This document shows positions 44,645 to 54,096 of a stretch of DNA of 64,000 bases, piece by piece. This DNA is from Arcicella rigui (GTDB lineage Bacteria; Bacteroidota; Bacteroidia; Cytophagales; Spirosomataceae): contig NZ_JAYFUM010000021.1 in assembly GCF_034929435.1 (NCBI RefSeq), positions 62,001 through 126,000 on the forward strand, in the 5' to 3' direction. The number at the start of each line of letters is the position of its first letter. Within the stretch, counting starts at the first letter, position 1. Under the pieces are notes generated by a model. That model was not told the DNA's origin. It saw only the letters and a program-made list of their open reading frames with translations, and made no database searches. A program made the position numbers and the translations under genes.

Positions 44645-45676
44645 ATGCCCATTATTCAAACTTGTTATAAACCTTCGCACATCTGGAAAGATGCTCATTT
44701 TTCAACCATTTACCCAAGTACGCTTAGAAAAGTAACGGGTATCCAATACAAACGAGAAAGAATAGAACTTTGGGATGGTGATTTTTTGGATTTAGATTGG
44801 TCGTTTGCAGGCAGTACGCCTCCCAATCCTCCAAAATCAAAAAAGAAAAAAACTGCGGCACAGCCTGCTACCGTTCTGGCAAGTAAATCTTTGGCAATAC
44901 TTTCACATGGCTTTTTGGGGAATAGCTCTCGCCCCTATTTACTGGGTGGCGTTAAGGCCTTCAATGCTATCGGTTGGGATGCTTTGGCATGGAATCATCG
45001 TGGACTCAGTGGCGTAAACAATCGCTTGGAACGCATCACCATTCATGGTGGAAGCGACGACTTAGAAGCCGTGATTAATCATGCTTTATCGAAAGGTACT
45101 TATGAAGAAATCGCTTTGGTTGGTTATAGCAAAGGAGCAAACATTTCACTAAAATATGCAGGTGAAAAAGGTGTAGATATTCCGAAAGAAATCAAAAAAA
45201 TCATTGGCATTTCGTCCCCGACAGATTTACAAGGAAGCGTGGATGCCATGGGAAAATCTGGGTTTTATGCTGAAAGATTCAAAAGTAAACTTTTGAAATT
45301 TCTGAAAAATAGATGGGAACTTATTGATAGCCAAATGTTTAAAGAATTTGAAAAATATAAATTCTTAGACGATTTTACCAATTATTATATTGCTCCACTT
45401 CATGGAATGAAAGATGCCGAAGAGTATTATGAACAATGTGCGGCTGCTCCTTATGTGCCAAAAATCAGAGTACCATCTTTGATTTTAAATGCTAAAAACG
45501 ACCCAGTTTTATCAGAAAGTTGTGCGATGTTGGAAGTAGCAAAAGACTCCGATTATATTTATTCAGAGTATCCAAATTATGGAGGACATTGCGGTTTTTA
45601 TCTTTCAAATGCCGACAGTTTGTACTACGGCGACAAGCGAATGATTGAGTTTGTACAGAATAAAATTGTAGTATAA
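44645..45676 (+). CDS. YheT-like alpha/beta hydrolase
   Basis: 343 residues from ATG 44645; the TTG three codons earlier is less likely. Alpha/beta hydrolase of the YheT/ABHD1-3 type: SHGFLGNSSRPYLLGGVKAFNAIGWDALAWNHRG, the nucleophile motif GYSKGANISLKY (Ser), and a C-terminal His in YGGHCGFYL. A low-complexity Pro/Lys/Ala insertion (PPNPPKSKKKKTAAQP) lies near residues 60-80. Ester substrate unknown. Confidence 0.85.
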   Translation: MPIIQTCYKPSHIWKDAHFSTIYPSTLRKVTGIQYKRERIELWDGDFLDLDWSFAGSTPPNPPKSKKKKTAAQPATVLASKSLAILSHGFLGNSSRPYLLGGVKAFNAIGWDALAWNHRGLSGVNNRLERITIHGGSDDLEAVINHALSKGTYEEIALVGYSKGANISLKYAGEKGVDIPKEIKKIIGISSPTDLQGSVDAMGKSGFYAERFKSKLLKFLKNRWELIDSQMFKEFEKYKFLDDFTNYYIAPLHGMKDAEEYYEQCAAAPYVPKIRVPSLILNAKNDPVLSESCAMLEVAKDSDYIYSEYPNYGGHCGFYLSNADSLYYGDKRMIEFVQNKIVV

Positions 45677-45690
45677 TCTTTGAACCTTTC

Positions 45691-45766
45691 AGCCATAGGC
45701 TGTATGCAATAGTCCATTTATTTCTCTTTTGAGAAAATTTTAAACTATTGCATATAGCCTATGGCT
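45691..45766. repeat. Long near-perfect inverted repeat between convergent genes
   Basis: A 23-base arm (45691-45713) matches the reverse complement of 45744-45766 at 22 positions; a smaller TTTCTC...GAGAAA hairpin lies in the loop. It can act as a bidirectional terminator, but lacks a long T-run and shares the words AGCC, CATAGG and ATAGCC with other spacers. Confidence 0.65.
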
Positions 45767-45796
45767 TACAGCATAAGTATTTTATCTCGGTATGAG

Positions 45797-47998
45797 TTAT
45801 AAAGTCAACAAACCAAAATCCTGCAAAGTATTCACGGGTTTATTGAACCAGAATAATTCAAAGTCTTCCAATCCAGCTTTTTCGTAATGCGTTTTTACTT
45901 CTTGGAAAGTATAAACTTTGTTATTTGAAACAGAAATTTCTTTCAAAATTTCAACCAGCCATTCGCCCTGTTTTTGTTCTACCGAAATGTTAAAACTTTC
46001 TTTTTTATCGTGAAAAGATAAGTTGAGCAGATTCAATACTCTCCCTTTTTGATTTTTCGTAATCAGTTTCGTAAAAGGTTTTGTTCCCAACCAAACGATT
46101 TTACTGTTTGGCTTTAAACTATAATCATCTTCCCGATTGATGGCTTGCTCAATATAATTTCTTGGAATTTTTGTTTTTGGTACTTTAAAGTCAAACCACT
46201 GGCTCAGGTTCATATCGAAGCCAATGCCGTGCATGAAATTAAAGAGTGATTTCTTCAATCCATCACTAAACAAACTATGGTCTGTTCCCGTTGGGTCGAG
46301 GTGAAAAATATCGTTATTGGCAAAAGTACCAATTTTAGCACTTTCTTTTTGTACTTTAAATTGCTCTGGATACATCCCGACGGGACTGTGAGCCGTCATC
46401 GCAAACTGATGCCAAAAGCCCGATTGTAAAATGCCCAATTCAAACATTTGGCGTACCATTTCCAAAGAATCAATCGTTTCCTGAGCCGTTTGTGTGGGAA
46501 ATCCGTACATCAAATATGAATGTACCATAATTCCTGCCTCGGTAAAATTGAGAGTCACTCTGGCTACTTGTGCAACGGTTACACCTTTTTGAATCAATTC
46601 CAAAAGTCTGTCAGAAGCTACTTCCAATCCGCCAGAAACGGCTATACATCCCGATGCTTTCAGTAACAAACATAAGTCTGCGGTAAAACTTTTTTCAAAA
46701 CGAATATTTGTCCACCAAGTAACAGTCAATTTTCTTCTAAGAATCTCCAAAGCCAAGGAACGCATCAAAGCAGGCGGTGCGGCTTCATCCACAAAATGAA
46801 AACCATTTTGTCCCGTTTGAGCCATCATTTCTTCCATTCTATCACAAAGAATTTTGGCAGAAATCGGTTCATACAGTTTGATATAATCTAAAGAAATATC
46901 ACAAAAAGTACATTTTCCCCAATAGCAGCCATGAGCCATCGTGAGCTTATTCCAACGCCCATCACTCCACATTCTGTGCATCGGATTCACAATTTCAATC
47001 ACAGAAATGTATTGGTCTAAAGGCAAATCAGCATAATCTGGCGTACCTACTGCCGACTGTTTATAATCGTGCGTTTGGCTATTATTGATGTATTTTACTT
47101 GGTTTTCGACCAAAGTAAAAGTACGTTTTAGTTCTTCCAGTTTTCGCTTTCCCTCCAAATGTTCAAGCAAATTTTCGAGCGGAGCTTCACCATCATCTAA
47201 AGTGATAAAATCAAAAAACTCAAATACTCTTTCATCAGAAAGTGACCGTAATTCTGTATTCGGAAAACCTCCGCCCATTGCTACTTTTACTGCTGGAAAA
47301 TGTTTTTTAATCCATTGTCCACAACGAAAAGCACTGTATAAATTGCCTGGAAAAGGAACAGTAATTGCCACCAAAGTAGGATTTACTTCCTGCATTTTAG
47401 CAACTAAAATCTTGATGAGTAATTCATCAATAAAAGTATAATCTTGAGATAAAGCTTCATACAATTCATCAAAACTATTGGCAGAACGTCCCAAACGCTC
47501 GGCGTAGCGACTAAAGCCAAAATGAGAATCGACGCACTCGACGATAAGGTCAGAAATATCTTCAAGATAAAGCGTAGCGAGGTGCTTGGCTTTGTCTTGT
47601 GTTCCCATCGTTCCGAAAGCCCAATCCAATTCTTCTAATTGAGCAAAGCGACTGGCTTCTGGCAAAAAATCTTCCTGACAAATCAGATGCGATAAAGTAG
47701 GATTTTTGCCTTGTAAGAAAAGCATCACCGCATCAATGGTATGAATATAATGTTCTTTGAGAGCTACAATTCTTTTGGCGTTATCTGATAATTCTGATTC
47801 CTGACTTTCAATTTGGGCAAATAAATTCAGAAGTCCTTCTTTAGAAAAAAGGCTCAAAATTACTTCAATTCCCAAATCAGCCTGATAGGAGAGTATATTT
47901 TTAGTATTCAAGAACCCCTTGATATAAGCCGTAGCTGGATACGGCGTATTCAGTTGCGTAAATGGAGGGGTTATTAAAAAGACTTTTTGAGTGTTCAA
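45797..47998 (-). CDS. B12-binding-domain radical SAM protein
   Basis: 733 residues. The N-terminal ~250 residues resemble a cobalamin-binding-like Rossmann domain (LVAITVPFPGNLYSAFRCGQWIKKHFPAVKVAMGGGFPN) without the usual DxHxxG motif visible. The radical SAM core follows with the CxxxCxxC signature as CYWGKCTFC (about residues 358-366), a GG segment, and KAS/GLEV-like S-adenosylmethionine-binding segments. The C-terminal ~200 residues are an extra domain. Product unknown; methyltransferases and ring-forming enzymes share this plan. Confidence 0.82.
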   Translation of the reverse strand: MNTQKVFLITPPFTQLNTPYPATAYIKGFLNTKNILSYQADLGIEVILSLFSKEGLLNLFAQIESQESELSDNAKRIVALKEHYIHTIDAVMLFLQGKNPTLSHLICQEDFLPEASRFAQLEELDWAFGTMGTQDKAKHLATLYLEDISDLIVECVDSHFGFSRYAERLGRSANSFDELYEALSQDYTFIDELLIKILVAKMQEVNPTLVAITVPFPGNLYSAFRCGQWIKKHFPAVKVAMGGGFPNTELRSLSDERVFEFFDFITLDDGEAPLENLLEHLEGKRKLEELKRTFTLVENQVKYINNSQTHDYKQSAVGTPDYADLPLDQYISVIEIVNPMHRMWSDGRWNKLTMAHGCYWGKCTFCDISLDYIKLYEPISAKILCDRMEEMMAQTGQNGFHFVDEAAPPALMRSLALEILRRKLTVTWWTNIRFEKSFTADLCLLLKASGCIAVSGGLEVASDRLLELIQKGVTVAQVARVTLNFTEAGIMVHSYLMYGFPTQTAQETIDSLEMVRQMFELGILQSGFWHQFAMTAHSPVGMYPEQFKVQKESAKIGTFANNDIFHLDPTGTDHSLFSDGLKKSLFNFMHGIGFDMNLSQWFDFKVPKTKIPRNYIEQAINREDDYSLKPNSKIVWLGTKPFTKLITKNQKGRVLNLLNLSFHDKKESFNISVEQKQGEWLVEILKEISVSNNKVYTFQEVKTHYEKAGLEDFELFWFNKPVNTLQDFGLLTL

Positions 47999-48037
47999 GA
48001 TTAGGGGATATTTAGGAGATAATCAGAAGCTTTGACT

Positions 48038-48682
48038 TTATCTCTTTTCTAAAAAATTCGATATGGTTATTTTCAAATCTTCTTCAAACCTGTTGAAGGC
48101 TTCGAGATTTCTTAATGGGCTAAAATCCTCGATATATTCGGCTACAAGATGAACAGCTTGATTAACATTAAACTTTTGTAAATTTCTACCTTTAAGACCG
48201 CTAACTTCCTTTAAGAGATTATGAAGTAACTCTTTGGGCTGTTTTTCTTTTTCTATCTTATTAATAGAAGGTAGATTTATATTTTTATTATAATTCCTGT
48301 TTCCTGCTGCCTTTTTAATTGCTTCAGTATTGAAAAGCAACCATGCTTCCATCATTTTAACTGGAACTACGCATACAGTTTTTTCTTTTTCTTCGTCACT
48401 TAACTGCTTCATTACTTCAACAACTCTGAAATCTAATATCTGTTTAGTATCAGTAGATTCGGCATCTCGATGAACGAAAAGAATATCAAATGGATAGTAA
48501 TGATAAGCATCTCTTATTTTATCTTTTAAATTTTTAGGAGGTTTTTGTAAACTTCTAAAATCAGCAAAAACACCAGTATTGATACAATTTGGATACAAAT
48601 CATCCATCGACCACTGGATAATACGCATAAGTGTAGCATCTGAACTACCATCAGCAATGAGTGTGAATCTTAATTCTCTCAT
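48038..48682 (-). CDS. DUF4276/Toprim-like protein, partner of the AAA ATPase
   Basis: 214 residues. It starts with FTLIADGSSDATLM, which sits where Toprim nucleases have a Glu-Gly motif, then a middle FDILFVHRDAES (the DxD-like site) and MMEAWLLFNTEAI, typical of DUF4276 proteins. The active-site Glu is replaced by Ala-Asp, so nuclease activity is not certain. The start is 13 bases after the stop of the AAA ATPase gene. Such ATPase plus Toprim/DUF4276 pairs are found in bacterial defence loci. Confidence 0.7.
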   Translation of the reverse strand: MRELRFTLIADGSSDATLMRIIQWSMDDLYPNCINTGVFADFRSLQKPPKNLKDKIRDAYHYYPFDILFVHRDAESTDTKQILDFRVVEVMKQLSDEEKEKTVCVVPVKMMEAWLLFNTEAIKKAAGNRNYNKNINLPSINKIEKEKQPKELLHNLLKEVSGLKGRNLQKFNVNQAVHLVAEYIEDFSPLRNLEAFNRFEEDLKITISNFLEKR

Positions 48683-48695
48683 GTTCTAAAAAGGC

Positions 48696-50159
48696 TTAAA
48701 ACTCCAATTTTAATTGTTGAATATTCTCTGCTACTGTGAATTTTCTTTTTTCCTTAGAATTACTTAGCATTACTTCTTCATGACCATTAGAGGTATCATA
48801 ACTTTTATCAAGGTATGAGGTTATTTCACCTAAAGTTGTTTCTTCTACTAATCCATTATTTGTTTTCCACGTATTTTTCAGTGCTGAAAAGCCTGTTCTT
48901 TTTACTTTCTTAGAAAAACTCTCAATAATACACTCCTTACTTTTCGCCAAATAAAGGCTTTCATCTGGGACAGTACTTACTACAATTGGCGAATGTGTGT
49001 TAATGATTACTTGTCTTAATGGATTATCATCTCCTACTTCATACTCGGTATCAGTTGCCATACCTTTAAGTAATTCCACCATTTCATGAACCTTTTTAGG
49101 GTTAATCCCATTTTCAGGTTCTTCTAAGCAAATCAGTCCACTACTCATACTATCTTGCTCAATTACTGCAAGACCAAGAAATCTTAAAGTGCCATCTGAA
49201 AGTGATTGAGCAGGTAGTAAAAGTCCATTTTTGAATCCTAATTGGAGCGTTAGCAAATCTCTCTTTTCATCTTTGTCAACAGTAATTTCATTAACATCTT
49301 CTACTAATTCTTTCAATTTATTAGTCAGTCTTTGATAAATATCAATATCTTTTTTATCTGACTGTAATCTGTATAAAGTTGCTGGGAGATTATGTCCATT
49401 CGCTGTGATTTCAGCATTTTTTACTTCATATATAGAATTCGGTTGTCTTAAAGCACTTGGTTCAAATTGCAACATCATCCAATTACGCATTTCTTGGCGA
49501 GCTAAAAAGGCTGTCGGCGACTCTGCTGTGACCGTTGAAAGTAAGGTTCTTGGCATTTTTTGTGCAATAAATTCAGTAGTTCGTCCTCCTCTTTTTTTCA
49601 TATTAGTATCAGAATGCAGTTTTATTATCTCTCCATCTGTTGAAATAAAAGGAATACTGGTTGAACGTCTTCCTGCCAAAACAGAAGCTACCCATTCTTT
49701 ACTCGGGTCAAAATGAAGCATTTTTTTTGTATCTCCTAAAGTTATAGGCGACAACTCTTCTTTGACAATTTCAATAGGTTCTTTTTCGCTTAATTCATCA
49801 TTTAGTTTTAATATAAGTGTATAACGTAAGCTTGTAATTGTTGCTTTAGCTACTTGTCCTAAGTCATCTTCTGCCTCAGAAGGTACAATCATATCTACTT
49901 CAAAAGACATTTTATCAAGATACTCTTCACCATTTCTAAAAAAAATATCTTTAATATTAGCGTGTTTTTGACTTTCACTTCTAACTGTTTTAGCAGCAAA
50001 AAGTGTCGTATTATCTGAAAGTTTAGAAAGAAAACTCAGAGCATCAAAGAAATTAGATTTCCCTATTGCATTAGCTCCAGCGATACAAGTGAATGGACCA
50101 AAATATAATTCAGTATCTATTAAACTCTTAAAGCCATTTATTTTAATTCTGATTATCAT
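48696..50159 (-). CDS. AAA family ATPase (OLD/SMC-like), defence-type partner gene
   Basis: 487 residues. Walker A GANAIGKS (27-34) in FGPFTCIAGANAIGKSNFFDALSFLSKL, signature LSDGTLRFLG, Walker B GLICLEEPENGINP and the final THSP segment (IINTHSPIVVST). This is the SMC/Rad50-like head with a central insert, as in AAA_21/AAA_15 ATPases that pair with Toprim or HNH effectors. It is the first gene of a two-gene unit with the DUF4276-like gene. Confidence 0.8.
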   Translation of the reverse strand: MIIRIKINGFKSLIDTELYFGPFTCIAGANAIGKSNFFDALSFLSKLSDNTTLFAAKTVRSESQKHANIKDIFFRNGEEYLDKMSFEVDMIVPSEAEDDLGQVAKATITSLRYTLILKLNDELSEKEPIEIVKEELSPITLGDTKKMLHFDPSKEWVASVLAGRRSTSIPFISTDGEIIKLHSDTNMKKRGGRTTEFIAQKMPRTLLSTVTAESPTAFLARQEMRNWMMLQFEPSALRQPNSIYEVKNAEITANGHNLPATLYRLQSDKKDIDIYQRLTNKLKELVEDVNEITVDKDEKRDLLTLQLGFKNGLLLPAQSLSDGTLRFLGLAVIEQDSMSSGLICLEEPENGINPKKVHEMVELLKGMATDTEYEVGDDNPLRQVIINTHSPIVVSTVPDESLYLAKSKECIIESFSKKVKRTGFSALKNTWKTNNGLVEETTLGEITSYLDKSYDTSNGHEEVMLSNSKEKRKFTVAENIQQLKLEF

Positions 50160-50242
50160 AATTTTAGTTTTAAACGAATGGAATACTTAATGAAAGTTAG
50201 TCATTTATAATATATTCTCATCTCACTACTACCTACAAAAAC

Positions 50243-51565
50243 CTATCTCGCCACTTCAATTTTATACTTCTTTCCTTTCATTTTTTCATCACGAATGGTC
50301 TGGAGTAATTCTTTTACTTTTTCTTTTTTTACGGCAGCGAATGAAGTGAAATCTTTTACTTCTATCAGTCCTAAATCGCCTTTTTCGAGTTTGCCTTTTT
50401 GCGAGAAAAAACCTACAATGTCAACTTTATTCAACTTGTTTTTCTTTCCTCCACTAATGTAAATCGTTAAAAACTCTGGAGCTTTTGGCAATGGAAGGTT
50501 TTCTGCAACTTCCAATTCTTCTAAATTATCTTCTACATAAGCTGGACGATGTTCGTTGCGATGAAAAATCAAGTACGATGTTCCTTCTGCATTCATACGT
50601 GCGGTTCTACCGTTTCTATGAATAAATTCATGTGCTTGTAATGGCAAATGATAATGAATTACGTGCTTCATTTCTGGAATATCCAAACCACGAGCAGCCA
50701 AATCTGTTGTAACTAAGTAACGAACACTCCCATTTCTGAACTGAATCAAAGCACGTTCTCGGTCATCTTGATCCATTCCACCATGATAGAAAATCGCATA
50801 AATGCCCATTTCTTGTAACAATTCACAAGTACGTTCTGCGGCCTCTCTGTGGTTCAGGAAAATGATAGCAGATTCTGAATTTAATGAACAAATCAAATTA
50901 AATAAAGCGTCTATTTTATCTTTTTGTTCTGAAATCACCACTTTCATTACCAAGCCTTCGGCTACTTTATCTTCTGGAATAAAATTCAATAAAGTTGGCG
51001 AAGAAACGCCTGTAAAATCTGGAATTTTGATGCCTTTGGTCGCAGAAACCAATACTCTTTTGTTGAGTTTGCGTAAACCGCCAATGATAAACGACATTTG
51101 GTCGTGAAAACCAAGGTCGAGAGATTTGTCAAATTCATCCAATACCAAAGTTTTGATTCCATCCAAGTTAAATGACCTACGAGTAATATGGTCGGCAATT
51201 CGTCCGGGTGTACCAATAAGTACTGCTGGCGGATTGCTTAGATTTTTGATTTCAGTAGCCACATCATGCCCGCCATAGCATACATTTACTTTATAACCTG
51301 TGGACATTTTCTTCCAAACTTGTTCGATTTGTGAAGCCAATTCACGAGAAGGCGTAAGAATTAAACATTGTACAAAAGGTACATCGGGTTTTAATAATTG
51401 TAAAATAGGCAATAAAAAACCAATGGTTTTTCCTGAACCCGTTGGCGAAACTAAAAGTACATTTCTATCGTTTAAGATGGCTTTCTGAGCCGCCTCTTGC
51501 ATCGGATTTAAAGTGTCAATCCCTAAATTTTGAAGGATTTGTGCTGTTGTTTGATTACTTTCCAT
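50243..51565 (-). CDS. DEAD-box RNA helicase with DbpA-type RNA-binding domain
   Basis: 440 residues from ATG 51565; a TTG 18 bases earlier is less likely. Motif I SPTGSGKT, motif Ia PSRELASQ, GTPGRIADH, motif II DEFD (instead of DEAD), motif III SAT, and HRNGRTARMNAEG. The C-terminal ~75 residues (TIYISGGKKNKLNKVDIVGFFSQKGKLEKGDLG) are a DbpA/CsdA RNA-binding domain, so it probably acts on rRNA during ribosome assembly. Confidence 0.92.
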   Translation of the reverse strand: MESNQTTAQILQNLGIDTLNPMQEAAQKAILNDRNVLLVSPTGSGKTIGFLLPILQLLKPDVPFVQCLILTPSRELASQIEQVWKKMSTGYKVNVCYGGHDVATEIKNLSNPPAVLIGTPGRIADHITRRSFNLDGIKTLVLDEFDKSLDLGFHDQMSFIIGGLRKLNKRVLVSATKGIKIPDFTGVSSPTLLNFIPEDKVAEGLVMKVVISEQKDKIDALFNLICSLNSESAIIFLNHREAAERTCELLQEMGIYAIFYHGGMDQDDRERALIQFRNGSVRYLVTTDLAARGLDIPEMKHVIHYHLPLQAHEFIHRNGRTARMNAEGTSYLIFHRNEHRPAYVEDNLEELEVAENLPLPKAPEFLTIYISGGKKNKLNKVDIVGFFSQKGKLEKGDLGLIEVKDFTSFAAVKKEKVKELLQTIRDEKMKGKKYKIEVAR

Positions 51566-51641
51566 ATTACAAAGGTAAAACAAAATATCTGTTTAATTGG
51601 GGAAGTATCAAAAGCAAAAAGAAATGGATGGCACATAAAAA

Positions 51642-51673
51642 AAGCGACTCAACGAAATATCATTGAGTCGCTT
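51642..51673 (-). terminator. Terminator of the M1 peptidase gene
   Basis: AAGCGACTCAA and TTGAGTCGCTT with a 10-base loop. On the minus strand a T-run follows. Confidence 0.85.
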
Positions 51674-51699
51674 GCAAATCTATATTAATACTATGCGTC

Positions 51700-54042
51700 T
51701 TAGTTTTTAGCTCCTTGTACAGCACCAGCTTTTTGCTGTTGTTGCATTGGGTTTGGCTGTGGCTGACGCTGTGCTTTGAATACTTGGAAACGACTTGGTT
51801 GCTCTGGTTCTCTTGGGAAAACATTGTCTTCTGTTTCGATATCAGCAATTTCCAAGAATGGGTCTAATGTCCATTTACTTACTTTTTTATCAGTAGGAAT
51901 TACCTTTTTAATTTCCTTGTCGTTCAAACGCCAGATTTCAGCAGGGTATCTGAAAACTTCGCTTGTTCCGTCTTCGTAATTTGCTTTTACAATTACAGGC
52001 ATTGGTAAACCTCCTTTATTTTTTACATTCAATACGTAGAAGTTTTTGTTTGAATTCACCAATTTCTTTTCGTCTTCCGAAAGTGAAGCCATTGTTTGCT
52101 CAAATTTCTTTTTATCAGCTTCAGAAGTAGCAAAACGGTCGTAAGAGTTATAAAAGTCTCTCATGTCTGGATTTTCTTCTACTACTGTTTTCGGAATATC
52201 AGTTTTGTTACGAATGTTACTCATCGTTTGGCGTTTTGCTTCTGCTTCTTTTTTAGCTGCTTCGCTTTTTGCCACAGGGTCAACGTTATCAATACCAAAC
52301 CATTCTACGGTTTCAAGTGATTGGTTTACAGGCTCAACACCATAGAACCAACCTTTCCAGAACCAGTCTAAGTCAACGCCAGAAGCATCTTCCATAGTAC
52401 GGAAGAAATCCGCAGGATAAGGCTGTTTGAATGCCCAACGACGAGCGTACTCTTTGAAAGCATGGTCGAATAATTCACGTCCCATTACTGTTTCACGCAA
52501 AATATTCAAAGCTGTGGCTGGTTTTGCATAAGCATTCGGACCAAAAGCCATGATATTTTCTGAGTTCGTCATAATAGGTACTTGTTGCGTTGGGTCAGTT
52601 TTCATGTAAGGAACAATGTACTGAGCTTCGCCACGGCGAGAAGGGAAATCTCTATCCCATTCTTGTTCTGCTAAATACTGACAGAAAGTATTCAAACCTT
52701 CGTCCATCCATGACCATTGACGCTCGTCTGAGTTGATAATCATAGGGAAGAAGTTATGACCAACCTCGTGAATAATTACGCCAATCATACCAGCTTTTAC
52801 TTGTTCAGAATAAGTACCATCAGCTTCTGGGCGACCACCGTTGAATGAAATCATTGGATACTCCATACCGCCACCCGAAGTAGAATGACAAGAATATGCC
52901 ACAGGATAAGGATATGCTACGGTATGTTTTGAATACGAACGAAGCGTATGAGCTACCACCATCGTAGAGTATTGTCCCCAAAGTGGGTTTCCTTCTTTTG
53001 GATATAAAGACATCGCCCACACTTTTTTGCCTTCAACATCTACTTGCATGGCATCCCAAATAAATTTACGAGAACTTGCAAAAGCAAAGTCACGAACATT
53101 ATCCGCTTTGAAAATCCAAGTTTTCTTGCCTGTTGGTTTGCCTTTTTCAGCCTTTTCAGCTTCTTCTTGCGAAACAATTAACACTGGACGAGTAGCAGTT
53201 TTTGCTTTTTCCAAACGTTTTAATTGTTCAGCCGAAAGTACTTGTGCAGGGTTTTGTAATTCTCCCGAAGCACCTACCACGTGGTCGTTTGGTACAGTTA
53301 AAGCCACTTTATAGTTTCCGAAAGTAAGGGTAAATTCACCTTGACCTAAAAACTGTTTGTGTTGCCAGCCGTAAACGTCATTGTAAACCGCCATGCGTGG
53401 AAACCAGTGAGCGATGAAGTAATTTACATTACCATCTTTGGCAAAAAACTCATAACCCGAACGACCGTAATATTCAGTAATTAAATAATTCCAGTCGATA
53501 GAGAACGAAACCGAAGCCCCTGATTTTAAAGGAGTAGGCAAATCAATTCTCATCATCGTATGGTTAATTGTATGCTTCAAAGGATTTCCTTTGGCATCTT
53601 TCACCGATAAAATATTGTACCCATACTGTTTTGTATCAGTTAAATCCTTGAATTGTTGGAAAGACGCTTGCCCTGCAATTCCACCAGTTCTTGTATTTGC
53701 TCCGATAGCATCTTTTTTAAATAAATTTTGGTCTAATTGTAACCATAAGTACGGCAATTCATCAGGTGATTGGTTGTAATAAGTAATGGTTTCAGTACCC
53801 GTAATTTTGCGTTCTACATCATCCAATTCCGCTTTGATGTCATAATCAGCACGTTGTTGCCAATATTCTTTTCCGGGGCTACCCGAAGCAGTACGATAAG
53901 TGTTTGGAGTAGGCAAAATTGTTTCTAATTGTTCAAAACGTTTGTTGCCATTGTAAGGGTTGGTGGGTGCTTGTTGAGCCGTTGCCATTTGTGAACAAGC
54001 AGCAACCAACAAACCAGTAATGAGCTTTAAGCTACCTCTCAT
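51700..54042 (-). CDS. M1-family zinc metallopeptidase
   Basis: 780 residues. Signal peptide about 1-23 with LVAAC as possible lipobox (lipoprotein or secreted). The peptidase has the zinc motif HEVGHNFFP (two His) and the distal Glu in WSWMDEGLNTF 20-odd residues later, as in M1 aminopeptidases, and a GGMEY exopeptidase-like segment. The C-terminus is basic and Gln-rich (QRQPQPNPMQQQQ), probably unstructured. It lies between two defence-like cassettes but looks like a housekeeping gene. Confidence 0.9.
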   Translation of the reverse strand: MRGSLKLITGLLVAACSQMATAQQAPTNPYNGNKRFEQLETILPTPNTYRTASGSPGKEYWQQRADYDIKAELDDVERKITGTETITYYNQSPDELPYLWLQLDQNLFKKDAIGANTRTGGIAGQASFQQFKDLTDTKQYGYNILSVKDAKGNPLKHTINHTMMRIDLPTPLKSGASVSFSIDWNYLITEYYGRSGYEFFAKDGNVNYFIAHWFPRMAVYNDVYGWQHKQFLGQGEFTLTFGNYKVALTVPNDHVVGASGELQNPAQVLSAEQLKRLEKAKTATRPVLIVSQEEAEKAEKGKPTGKKTWIFKADNVRDFAFASSRKFIWDAMQVDVEGKKVWAMSLYPKEGNPLWGQYSTMVVAHTLRSYSKHTVAYPYPVAYSCHSTSGGGMEYPMISFNGGRPEADGTYSEQVKAGMIGVIIHEVGHNFFPMIINSDERQWSWMDEGLNTFCQYLAEQEWDRDFPSRRGEAQYIVPYMKTDPTQQVPIMTNSENIMAFGPNAYAKPATALNILRETVMGRELFDHAFKEYARRWAFKQPYPADFFRTMEDASGVDLDWFWKGWFYGVEPVNQSLETVEWFGIDNVDPVAKSEAAKKEAEAKRQTMSNIRNKTDIPKTVVEENPDMRDFYNSYDRFATSEADKKKFEQTMASLSEDEKKLVNSNKNFYVLNVKNKGGLPMPVIVKANYEDGTSEVFRYPAEIWRLNDKEIKKVIPTDKKVSKWTLDPFLEIADIETEDNVFPREPEQPSRFQVFKAQRQPQPNPMQQQQKAGAVQGAKN

Positions 54043-54096
54043 GTTGATTTTTAGATTGAAGTGAATAGATTTACTGTACGAATTTAGTGAAAAAAC

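Noticed and set aside
47085..47441. 118-codon frame antisense to the radical SAM gene
   Set aside because: Shadow frame over a supported gene with low-complexity Ser/Lys sequence.
48038..50159. PARIS (AriA/AriB) assignment for the AAA/DUF4276 pair
   Set aside because: The small protein does not show the DUF4435 features expected of AriB; its MMEAWLLFN and FVHRDAES segments fit DUF4276 better. Kept as an unassigned ATPase-effector pair.
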